A stretch of DNA of 5,155 nt from Bacteroidales bacterium (GTDB taxonomy: Bacteria > Bacteroidota > Bacteroidia > Bacteroidales > GCA-2748055). The stretch covers positions 1,710-6,864 of the forward strand of contig JAOZLK010000238.1 in NCBI GenBank assembly GCA_029934875.1, in the 5' to 3' direction. This document shows positions 1 through 5,155 of this stretch, piece after piece. The position numbers were made by a program, and so were the translations under genes. The notes under the pieces were generated by a model, which saw only the letters and a program-made list of their open reading frames with translations, was not told the DNA's origin and ran no database searches. How positions within the stretch are numbered: the first letter of the stretch is position 1; every line of letters begins with the position of its first letter.

Positions 1-167
1 AGGTCATGCAGCCCGGTTTTTCTGCGTGCAGTCTTGATCAGATCATCTTTATTCAGAAGGGGAATTGCTCCATTTGCGTAGGTCCTCTTCCAGAGCCGAT
101 TGACAGTAGAGAACCATCTTGACTGCTTTGTGAAATCTGTTGAGGTGACTATTCTACCCTGCTTCAT
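1..167 (-). CDS. N-terminus of a probable sulfotransferase-family protein (3' end beyond the left edge)
   Basis: The reverse strand from 167 opens with ATG and stays open for 55 codons to the window edge. The visible peptide begins MKQGRIVTSTDFTKQS and ends LLNKDDLIKTARKKTGLHDL. The block L-x-x-x-D-L-I-K-x-A-x-x-x-T-G-L-x-D resembles the N-terminus of bacterial sulfotransferases of the Sulfotransfer_3 type, where a similar 'A..xTGLDDFG' block precedes the PAPS-binding loop. That loop and the catalytic residues would lie outside the window, so the assignment rests on this short block. Such enzymes move a sulfuryl group from PAPS to a hydroxyl or amine acceptor. The start is well constrained: an in-frame TAA lies three codons upstream (174-176), and the ATG comes one nucleotide after the stop of the DUF1214 gene. 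That arrangement implies cotranscription and probably coupled translation. No hydrophobic signal sequence is seen, so it is probably cytoplasmic. Confidence 0.62.
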   Translation of the reverse strand, partial: MKQGRIVTSTDFTKQSRWFSTVNRLWKRTYANGAIPLLNKDDLIKTARRKTGLHD

Positions 168-168
168 T

Positions 169-1350
169 TTATTTTAAGGCGCTAATTTTAACTACGCTGC
201 AAGAGGCTTGCCTGGCCTCCGATCCGGGGTGTATACGGTACCAGCGCCAGCACATGGTTCCCTGCCTGTGATCTGCAGTTTCAATCCAGTTGGGTAATCC
301 GGGATTCTCGTGGGCAATCACAATGCGGACTTTCCCGCCCGCTTCGTAAAAGGCGCTATTTTTGTTAATACATATATTGTGGTAACGGTAATCCAGCGAT
401 TCCATCCAGTGATTATTTAGCTGGAAATTCCATGCATCACATTCAGGTGGAGTAACTTCAATTAATAGTGCTTCATCGGGCTCCAGCTTCCAGTAGCTGT
501 GGTAATAGATGATCGTATCGTCCCCTCCTGCAGCATTTGATTTGTCAGGATCGAAGAGGGGAAGCTGATTCACGTGTTTTTGAAAGTCTTTGGCCCAGCG
601 TGTGAACAGGAGACTTGCCCCTCCAACCAGCATCGATGCCGCTTTTAGTCCTTCATCCATTTGTTTGGATGTAAGCGGGCCGGGTCTTTCAATTCCCGAT
701 AAAGAAACAATCTCCATATCAGCCGGAACCTCTTTGGATCGGTCAGAGAAAGTCTGCCGAACCATTAAGAGTGTGGTTTCCTTCTCTATCTTCAGCCAGT
801 TTCCCCCCTGTTTTTTGTGAGTGACAAAAATCTCAAAGGCCCCGTCATTATTTACTACCAGCTCGTCATCGTCGAGCTTTCCGCAGGGGGCAAGTCCGCC
901 TGTGGAGCCATAGGATCCATTTTGAGTATGAAAGCTGATGTAATCAATGCTGTTTCTCTTACCAATGATTTTGTATTCATATTCGCCGCTTACCTGGGCG
1001 TTCATGTAATAGTTGTCCGGATTATCGGCCCCCATCTTTATGGTCTCGTGCACCATCCTGCGAAGGCGGGGGAAGGAGGGATCGGGATATTCCACGTAGG
1101 CCTCAAGGCCTGCCCTGGTAAGCCTTGAAAGGTAACGCACTCCTTCAGCCTGTTGAAAAGGATCCAGCGGAGCTCCAGGGGATAATAATACGTTCCCGGC
1201 GGTTTTAAGCTCGTCGCAGAAATCGGACCATGACTTGCCGGAAGTGATGCGCTGATCATGTATGTCCTGCTCAGTTTTCCCTCCAATCCGGAGAAAGAGC
1301 TTTCGGAAGGCACCCATGGCACGAAGGAAAAAGAACAGTAGCTTCCTCAT
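169..1350 (-). CDS. DUF1214 domain-containing protein
   Basis: A 393-residue protein. The C-terminal part, about residues 275-375, carries the features of the DUF1214 family (PF06742): an IIYYHSYWKLEPDEALLIEV strand pair, then W308-F309-Q310-L311 and N313-H314-W315, then IVIAHENPGLPNWIETADH, ending with the signature GTMCWRWY at 364-371. About residues 40-260 look like the usual N-terminal extension (helical, with YYMNAQVSGEYEYKI at 114-128). I see no separate DUF1254 domain, which is a frequent partner of DUF1214. The first 22 residues are basic and hydrophobic (RKLLFFFLRAMGAFRKLFLR). This could be an amphipathic membrane anchor, but it is not a classical signal peptide because basic residues recur through it. 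A second ATG at codon 12 (1317) is an alternative start. The biochemical function of the family is unknown. The gene is sandwiched between the EthD gene (6 nt upstream) and the sulfotransferase-like gene (1 nt downstream), so it is read as part of the same pathway. Confidence 0.85.
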   Translation of the reverse strand: MRKLLFFFLRAMGAFRKLFLRIGGKTEQDIHDQRITSGKSWSDFCDELKTAGNVLLSPGAPLDPFQQAEGVRYLSRLTRAGLEAYVEYPDPSFPRLRRMVHETIKMGADNPDNYYMNAQVSGEYEYKIIGKRNSIDYISFHTQNGSYGSTGGLAPCGKLDDDELVVNNDGAFEIFVTHKKQGGNWLKIEKETTLLMVRQTFSDRSKEVPADMEIVSLSGIERPGPLTSKQMDEGLKAASMLVGGASLLFTRWAKDFQKHVNQLPLFDPDKSNAAGGDDTIIYYHSYWKLEPDEALLIEVTPPECDAWNFQLNNHWMESLDYRYHNICINKNSAFYEAGGKVRIVIAHENPGLPNWIETADHRQGTMCWRWYRIHPGSEARQASCSVVKISALK

Positions 1351-1356
1351 ATTGTA

Positions 1357-2028
1357 TTAGCTTTTCAGGTGAATTTCTGTGCTAAGGTAGGTCTCAATCC
1401 TTTTCATATCGATAAAAGACCTGGTATCCACTAAAACCTGGTACATATGAAGGGCTACCTTCAGGGGGGGGCCAAAGAAGACAAAGGGATTTAAAAGGTC
1501 AGAAGCCTTCCGGAATTGCTCTTCCACAATGCCGTCGTAGCTCACAGAATTGCTGCCCAGGGTACCCGACACCACATTCCTGTTGTAGTTCCACAGGGGA
1601 TGCAGCTTCAGGGAAAGGGGTGTATGGCCCTCGTGCCAGCGTTTTATAAATGTATCCCGGGCGAGCCCCGGCTTGCTGTGAAAAAGACTTAAAAGGCACT
1701 CCCCGGGTGTAGCTTCTCCATCCTTCCAGGTTTTTTCATAGGCCACGGGAATGGCTTCTTCAACCACATAGCCTCCCCTGAAGCCATCAGCTGAACTAAG
1801 CAGATCCATTGGCTCAGCAGAGCTTCGGGTGAGCGATAAAAGGGCTATCTTTTTTCTTTTAAAGGGGATAATCGAGATGCCGGGGGGAGCTTTCAAAGTC
1901 AGATTTATTCTCAGGGTATCGGGTTGGTAGCGATCCAGGAGGTCATTGGAAAGCTTGAGGATCCTGTTCCTGAAGCCAGGATAATCCTCCTCTGGCAATG
2001 CATTGAGAATATAAATCTCTTTAGGCAT
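1357..2028 (-). CDS. EthD-domain (dimeric alpha/beta-barrel) protein
   Basis: A 223-residue protein. The C-terminal half (about 111-218) reads as an EthD domain: strand CLLSLFHSKPGL, then F127-IKRWHEGHTPLSLKLHPLW, then N148-Y-N-R-N-V-V, YDGIVEEQF at 164-172, and a final helix with FIDMKRIETYLSTE (205-218). The N-terminal half (strand EIYILNALPE, helix FRNRILKLSNDLL, strand KIALLSLTR, then GGYVVEEAIPVAYEKTW at 85-101) may be a second, diverged ferredoxin-like repeat. That would make the chain a tandem alpha/beta barrel, as in longer EthD-like proteins. EthD proteins lack a well-defined general reaction; some are required for cytochrome P450 systems and relatives act as small cyclases or hydratases. 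No cofactor motif, signal peptide or membrane segment is seen. It is the first gene of the minus-strand operon, 80 bp from the divergent SDR gene. The only start fitting the conserved first strand is the ATG at 2028; no Shine-Dalgarno precedes it. A run of eight C lies near its 3' end, but the frame reads through correctly. Confidence 0.82.
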   Translation of the reverse strand: MPKEIYILNALPEEDYPGFRNRILKLSNDLLDRYQPDTLRINLTLKAPPGISIIPFKRKKIALLSLTRSSAEPMDLLSSADGFRGGYVVEEAIPVAYEKTWKDGEATPGECLLSLFHSKPGLARDTFIKRWHEGHTPLSLKLHPLWNYNRNVVSGTLGSNSVSYDGIVEEQFRKASDLLNPFVFFGPPLKVALHMYQVLVDTRSFIDMKRIETYLSTEIHLKS

Positions 2029-2049
2029 AAAAGCTTTTTGTATTTGATT

Positions 2050-2068
2050 ATTTTAGGGAGCCTAAAAT
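2050..2068. repeat. Perfect 8-bp inverted repeat in the divergent intergenic region (possible operator)
   Basis: ATTTTAGG, a 3-nt spacer GAG, then CCTAAAAT. The arms pair perfectly, and one more pair is possible after one mismatch. The element sits near the middle of the 80-bp gap between the divergent EthD and SDR starts and overlaps the candidate minus-strand -7 element. No T-run follows on either strand, which argues against an intrinsic terminator. A symmetric protein-binding site controlling both directions is the more natural reading, but no regulator gene is in the window. Confidence 0.4.
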
Positions 2069-2095
2069 TAGAATTAGTTTCATAATAATCCACAA
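2063..2095 (-). promoter_or_regulatory. Candidate Bacteroidota-type promoter for the EthD-DUF1214-sulfotransferase operon
   Basis: On the minus strand a TTG (2095-2093) is followed after 22 nt by TAATTTTA (2070-2063). This matches the Bacteroidota TTG-N17-23-TAnnTTTG pattern except for the last base. Transcription would start near 2056, giving a leader of about 28 nt before the ATG at 2028. The -7 part overlaps the right arm of the inverted repeat at 2050-2068. The region is AT-rich, so a chance match is quite possible. Confidence 0.28.
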
Positions 2096-2108
2096 GATCA
2101 AATAAACA

Positions 2109-3137
2109 ATGCCAGCAGCTTTAAGTATTTTATTAACGGGAGGGTCCGGTTTCCTGGGGACCGCCATTGTCAGTGAGCTTTTGGATGCCTCATCTCCCCT
2201 GCCTGTGAAGGAATTACGGATATTGGACCTGAAGTCTCCGTCAGGTCTTAAGGATGAGCGGATTAGCTTCATTGAGGGGGATGTGACGGATCGGGAAATT
2301 GTCCTGGAAGCATGCAAGGGTATTGACCTGGTCATTCATTCTGCAGCCATTGTCGATTGGGGCACAAAATCTGAAAAGGAGATTATGGGTGTCAACTACC
2401 ATGGAACCCTCAATGTGATAGAGGCATGCAGGTCGTGCAAGGTAAAAGCCCTGGTTTTTACAAGCTCGCTGGATGTATTATTCGATGGAAGTCCCCTGGT
2501 TGATGTGGATGAAGAAACTCCATACCCCAACAGGCATTCAACATCCTATTGTGAGAGTAAATACCTGGCCGAATTAGCTGTTATTAAAGCCAATGGAGAG
2601 GCCTTGCTTACCTGCTCCATACGCCCCTCTGATATCTATGGGGAAGGTGATCCCTATCACATTGGATCCCTGGTTAACATGGCAAAGGGAGGTTTCTATG
2701 TGAGGTTGGGCAATGGTAAATCTCTGTGCCAGCATGTCTATGTGGGAAATATTGCACAGGCACATGTACTGGCGGCAGCCGGGCTTTTAAGTGGAAGCGG
2801 CCGGGTTGATGGACAGGCCTATTTCATTACCGATGGCCCACCCACAAACTTTTTTACTTTTTTCGACAGCATTGTAGAGGGCATTGGTTACAGGATATGG
2901 CCAAAAAACCTGTGGTTGCCCCGGTGGTTTGGCTATGCACTGGGCTGTATCTCAGAGTCCATTGCCTTTCTCCTTCGCCCCGTATACAGATTTTCGCCCA
3001 AGATGAGCCGCTTTGCGGTGACTTATACCTCTACTGATTATACTTTCAACTCCAATAAGGCAAAGGCTGATTTTGGATTTATCCCAAAATATTCTGCCAA
3101 AGCGGCTTTCGACAGGACGGTGAAACATTATCAGTGA
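2109..3137 (+). CDS. NAD(P)-dependent 3-beta-hydroxysteroid dehydrogenase/isomerase-family SDR
   Basis: A 342-residue extended short-chain dehydrogenase/reductase. The Rossmann motif TGGSGFLG is at 10-17, the acidic end of beta-2 is LD at 39-41, GDVTD at 57-61 lies in the adenine-contacting region, and HSAA is at 77-80. The catalytic set is S119/S120 with Y147-CES-K151. RPSDIYGEGD at 172-181 is the usual substrate-side 'RP..iyG.gD' block of the 3-beta-HSD and sterol-4-carboxylate-3-dehydrogenase group, and QHVYVGNIAQAHVLA (208-222) is also typical of that group. The family oxidises or reduces secondary alcohols on sterols, terpenoids, sugars or 2-alkyl-3-keto acids; the exact substrate cannot be read here. 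Residues about 267-296 (LWLPRWFGYALGCISESIAF onward) are hydrophobic and aromatic and may contact a membrane, as in eukaryotic 3-beta-HSDs. The ATG leaves the standard short lead before the first strand, and no Shine-Dalgarno is seen. It is divergent from the EthD operon and followed 80 bp later by typA. Confidence 0.85.
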   Translation: MPAALSILLTGGSGFLGTAIVSELLDASSPLPVKELRILDLKSPSGLKDERISFIEGDVTDREIVLEACKGIDLVIHSAAIVDWGTKSEKEIMGVNYHGTLNVIEACRSCKVKALVFTSSLDVLFDGSPLVDVDEETPYPNRHSTSYCESKYLAELAVIKANGEALLTCSIRPSDIYGEGDPYHIGSLVNMAKGGFYVRLGNGKSLCQHVYVGNIAQAHVLAAAGLLSGSGRVDGQAYFITDGPPTNFFTFFDSIVEGIGYRIWPKNLWLPRWFGYALGCISESIAFLLRPVYRFSPKMSRFAVTYTSTDYTFNSNKAKADFGFIPKYSAKAAFDRTVKHYQ

Positions 3138-3182
3138 TAAAATTATTTTCAGAATAAGCCGTAATAAGGTGCTGAAATATAC

Positions 3183-3190
3183 TACCTTTG
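3183..3190 (+). promoter_or_regulatory. Bacteroidota -7 promoter element for typA
   Basis: TACCTTTG fits the Bacteroidota housekeeping -7 consensus TAnnTTTG exactly and is followed by C, as is common. It lies 27 nt before the typA ATG, so a start about 7 nt downstream would give a leader of roughly 20 nt. I see no TTTG/TTG -33 box at the usual distance, so the element may be -7 dominated. The rest of the 80-bp gap after the SDR stop holds only a weak AT-only hairpin (TTATT at 3143-3147 with AATAA at 3153-3157), so read-through from the SDR gene is also possible. Confidence 0.6.
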
Positions 3191-3217
3191 CGCACTTTTT
3201 AACGTCAGCGAAGTAGT

Positions 3218-5017
3218 ATGGATATAAGAAATATAGCAATCATTGCCCACGTTGACCATGGCAAAACAACCATGGTCGATCGCATTCTGCACCAGGTAAA
3301 TCTTTTCAGAGATAACCAGGAGGTGGGAGAACTGATTCTCGACTCCAACGACCTGGAGCGTGAGCGGGGCATTACCATTTTGTCCAAGAATGTATCGGTT
3401 CGGTATAAAGGGACCAAGATTAATATCATTGATACCCCTGGTCACTCCGATTTTGGTGGTGAAGTGGAACGGGTTCTGAATATGGCCGAAGGGGTTCTTT
3501 TGCTGGTGGATGCCTTTGAAGGGCCCATGCCCCAGACCAGGTTTGTGCTGCAGAAGGCGCTTGAGCTGGGCAAGAAAGTGATTGTTGTGATTAATAAGGT
3601 GGATAAACCCAATTGCAACCCCGAGGAGACCGGTGAGCTGGTATTTGAACTGATGTTTGCCCTGGATGCCACCGAAGACCAGCTGGAGTACCGTACTGTT
3701 TACGGTTCATCCAAGGAGGGCTGGATGGGCGCTGACTGGAAAAATCCAACTGAAGATATGACCTACCTTTTGGATACCATAGTGGACTATTTCGATGCTC
3801 CGGCGGAAAATCCGGGTAGCCTTCAACTACAAATTAGCTCGCTGGATTACTCCTCATACATGGGGCGGATCGCAGTGGGGAAAGTGCACCGGGGCAGCAT
3901 TAAAATGGGTGACCGGGTTTCAATTGTTCAAAGAAACAAAATGGTCCATAAATCAACCGTTAAGGAGCTATACACCTTCGAGGGCCTGGGAAAGGAAAAG
4001 ACCAAGGAGGCGGTTCCCTCAGGTGAAATCGTAGCTGTAATGGGTCTTGACGATTTTGACATTGGGGATACCATAGCCGATTTCGAGCAGCACGAAGCCA
4101 TGAAGCCCATCGCCATTGATGAGCCCTCCATGAGCATGCTGTTCACCATCAACAACTCACCCTTCTTTGGAAAGGAAGGGAAATTTGTGACTTCAAGGCA
4201 TTTACGTGACCGTCTTTTCAAGGAGACTGAAAAGAACCTGGCCCTGAAAGTGGAGGAGACCGATTCGCCCGAGCGTTTAATTGTTTTTGGCAGGGGCATT
4301 CTACACCTATCCATCCTTATTGAAACCATGCGTAGGGAAGGATATGAACTGCAACTGGGACAGCCCAAGGTTGTGATCAAGGAGATCGACGGCTTCAAGC
4401 ATGAGCCTGTTGAATTACTTTTTATTAATGTGGACGAGCGGTTCTCGGGTAAGGTCATTGAAATTGTAACGGGTCGTAAAGGAGATATACTGAACATTGA
4501 GAAAAAGGACGACCGGGTAAACCTGGAGTTTAAAATTACGGCCAGGGGTTTGATCGGCCTGCGGCAGCCCATTCTGACAGCCACCGAGGGAAGTGCAGTC
4601 ATTTCCCACCGTTTTTCAGGTTATGAACCCTGGAAGGGAGAGCTGGTGCGCAAGCGCAATGGTGCAATGATCGCAATGGAAACCGGAACCTCTATCGCCT
4701 ACTCCATCGATAAACTGCAGGACAGGGGCAAATTCTTCATCGAGCCCATGGAGTCCATTTATGTGGGACAGGTGATTGGTGAACACAGCAAGCAGGATGA
4801 CCTTGTAGTGAATATTACCAAGACCAAGAAGCAGACCAACATGCGGGCCTCGGGATCGGATGAGAAGGTAGCCATCATACCGGCCATTAAGTTTTCCTTG
4901 GAAGAGGCATTGGAATATGTGGGAGGGGACGAGTATGTGGAGGTGACTCCCAAGTCAATTCGCCTGCGTAAGATTCTTCTTGCGGAACATGAACGCAAGC
5001 GGGAGAAAAATTCTTAA
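3218..5017 (+). CDS. typA: Ribosome-associated translational GTPase TypA/BipA
   Basis: A 599-residue protein of about the usual length for this family (roughly 600-615). The G-domain motifs are complete: G1 AHVDHGKTT at 10-18, G2 RGIT at 50-53, G3 DTPGH at 72-76, G4 NKVD at 126-129 and G5 GSSKEG at 163-168. The EF-G-like beta-barrel domain II follows (about 205-290), then domain III (about 305-385, with MSMLFTINNSPFFGKEGKFV), domain V (about 395-475) and the BipA-specific C-terminal domain (about 480-599). The last includes GTSIAYSIDKLQDRGKFFIE and KQTNMRASGSDEK, which belong to the conserved ribosome-contacting part. H76 of DTPGH is the expected catalytic histidine. TypA binds 70S ribosomes and aids growth and ribosome assembly under cold and other stress. 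The short insertion GWMGADWK after G5 is typical of Bacteroidota homologues. The start is fixed by the conserved MDIRNIAIIAHVDHG opening. It has its own probable promoter and is unlikely to be functionally tied to the upstream cluster. Confidence 0.98.
   Translation: MDIRNIAIIAHVDHGKTTMVDRILHQVNLFRDNQEVGELILDSNDLERERGITILSKNVSVRYKGTKINIIDTPGHSDFGGEVERVLNMAEGVLLLVDAFEGPMPQTRFVLQKALELGKKVIVVINKVDKPNCNPEETGELVFELMFALDATEDQLEYRTVYGSSKEGWMGADWKNPTEDMTYLLDTIVDYFDAPAENPGSLQLQISSLDYSSYMGRIAVGKVHRGSIKMGDRVSIVQRNKMVHKSTVKELYTFEGLGKEKTKEAVPSGEIVAVMGLDDFDIGDTIADFEQHEAMKPIAIDEPSMSMLFTINNSPFFGKEGKFVTSRHLRDRLFKETEKNLALKVEETDSPERLIVFGRGILHLSILIETMRREGYELQLGQPKVVIKEIDGFKHEPVELLFINVDERFSGKVIEIVTGRKGDILNIEKKDDRVNLEFKITARGLIGLRQPILTATEGSAVISHRFSGYEPWKGELVRKRNGAMIAMETGTSIAYSIDKLQDRGKFFIEPMESIYVGQVIGEHSKQDDLVVNITKTKKQTNMRASGSDEKVAIIPAIKFSLEEALEYVGGDEYVEVTPKSIRLRKILLAEHERKREKNS
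3251..3280 (+). repeat. Inverted repeat at the start of the typA coding region (mRNA hairpin)
   Basis: GACCATGG at 3254-3261 and CCATGGTC at 3270-3277 pair perfectly around the 8-nt loop CAAAACAA. In RNA the stem can be extended by U-G, U-A and G-U pairs to 11 bp (3251-3280). It covers the codons of the P-loop and the residues just after it, 34 nt downstream of the first base of the start codon. The protein sequence here is strongly conserved, so part of the symmetry is forced by coding constraint. Confidence 0.45.
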
Positions 5018-5027
5018 GAATATTTTT
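5006..5027. terminator. Weak AT-rich palindrome at the typA / MATE convergence
   Basis: ATTCTTAAGAAT (5010-5021) is a perfect 12-bp palindrome overlapping the typA stop. With one bulged A at 5022, the flanking A-run (5006-5009) pairs with the T-run 5023-5026. It lies in the 29-bp gap where typA and the minus-strand gene converge, where a bidirectional terminator would be expected. The stem has only two G-C pairs, so its strength as an intrinsic terminator is doubtful. Confidence 0.3.
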
Positions 5028-5046
5028 CAAAGGATAATTCCCTGAA

Positions 5047-5155
5047 TCAGGAGGTAAATTTGGAGAAAACTGCCTTTTTAGAGAGGACTTGCATACTAAT
5101 GCTCCGGGCCAGCATGAATAGCATAAAAGCCAGCCATAGTCCGTGGTTCCCCATG
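5047..5155 (-). CDS. C-terminal end of a probable MATE-family efflux transporter (5' part beyond the right edge)
   Basis: The reverse strand is open from the right edge to a TGA at 5049-5047, giving 35 codons plus one base. The peptide contains GNHGLWLAFMLFMLARSISM and a short polar tail, QVLSKKAVFSKFTS. The pattern G-x-x-GLWLA-x-x-x-x-x-LAR is what one sees at the last transmembrane helix of Bacteroidota MATE transporters, which export drugs or metabolites using Na+ or H+ gradients at the inner membrane. Only the final helix is visible, so the family call rests on this short match. The ATG at 5154 is almost certainly an internal methionine, not the start. The gene converges on typA with 29 bp between stops. 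Confidence 0.6.
   Translation of the reverse strand, partial: MGNHGLWLAFMLFMLARSISMQVLSKKAVFSKFTS

Noticed and set aside
33..48. TGATCAGATCA near-palindrome in the left-edge gene
   Set aside because: It lies in coding sequence for a conserved block (DDLIK) and is short enough to be chance.
1095..1108. AGGCCT-CA-AGGCCT repeated palindrome
   Set aside because: A short GC-rich coincidence inside the DUF1214 coding region, with no positional logic for regulation.
590..1128. Two plus-strand open frames opposite the DUF1214 gene
   Set aside because: They overlap conserved DUF1214 coding sequence, show no family pattern, and have no promoter or leader of their own.
2048..2335. Minus-strand open frame overlapping the SDR start and the divergent gap
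   Set aside because: It runs antisense to the Rossmann motif region of a clear SDR and through the control region; the composition is shadow-like.
2952..3239. Minus-strand open frame across the SDR end and the typA promoter
   Set aside because: It covers the SDR C-terminus, the -7 element and the typA start; the hydrophobic beginning arises from AT-rich intergenic DNA.
3928..4602. Long minus-strand open frame (224 codons) opposite typA
   Set aside because: It lies wholly antisense to conserved typA codons and is rich in S, R and P with no recognisable motif; it is a shadow of the real gene.
5041..5051. CCTGA-A-TCAGG inverted repeat at the MATE stop codon
   Set aside because: Only a 4-bp stem with a 3-nt loop is physically possible and no T-run follows; too weak to call a terminator.
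1..5155. Search for a mobile element, CRISPR array, tRNA or toxin-antitoxin pair
   Set aside because: No transposase or integrase motif, no regularly spaced repeats, no tRNA-like cloverleaf and no small paired genes could be supported.

Overview
The window looks like a chromosomal segment of a member of the Bacteroidota. Three things point there. The TypA/BipA GTPase has a Bacteroidota-type G5 region (YGSSKEGWMGADWK). A TAnnTTTG-type -7 element (TACCTTTG) lies just upstream of typA. The starts have A-rich leaders and no Shine-Dalgarno sequences. Taxonomy below phylum cannot be read from this sequence.

Layout, left to right: (1) Positions 1-2028 hold a very tightly packed three-gene unit on the minus strand, transcribed right to left: an EthD-domain protein (2028-1357), a DUF1214 protein (1350-169) and the first 55 codons of a protein that looks like a sulfotransferase, cut off by the left window edge (167-1). 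The gaps are 6 nt and 1 nt, so these are almost certainly one operon. (2) Positions 2029-2108 are an 80-bp AT-rich divergent control region with a perfect 8-bp inverted repeat. (3) Positions 2109-3137 (plus strand) encode an extended short-chain dehydrogenase of the 3-beta-hydroxysteroid dehydrogenase/isomerase type. (4) Positions 3218-5017 (plus strand) encode TypA/BipA, a housekeeping translational GTPase with its own probable promoter. (5) Positions 5047-5155 (minus strand) hold the last 35 codons of a probable MATE-family transporter, converging on typA across 29 bp.

The accessory interest lies in the first four genes. A 3-beta-HSD-like SDR, an EthD-like dimeric alpha/beta-barrel protein, a DUF1214 protein and a sulfotransferase-like protein, arranged around one divergent promoter region, suggest a small pathway that modifies a hydrophobic alcohol or ketone (a sterol-, terpenoid- or lipid-like compound), possibly ending in sulfation. 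The substrate is not visible in the sequence and this role is inference. typA and the MATE tail are probably unrelated neighbours. No tRNA, rRNA, CRISPR, insertion sequence or attachment site was seen, and no gene-free stretch exceeds 80 bp.
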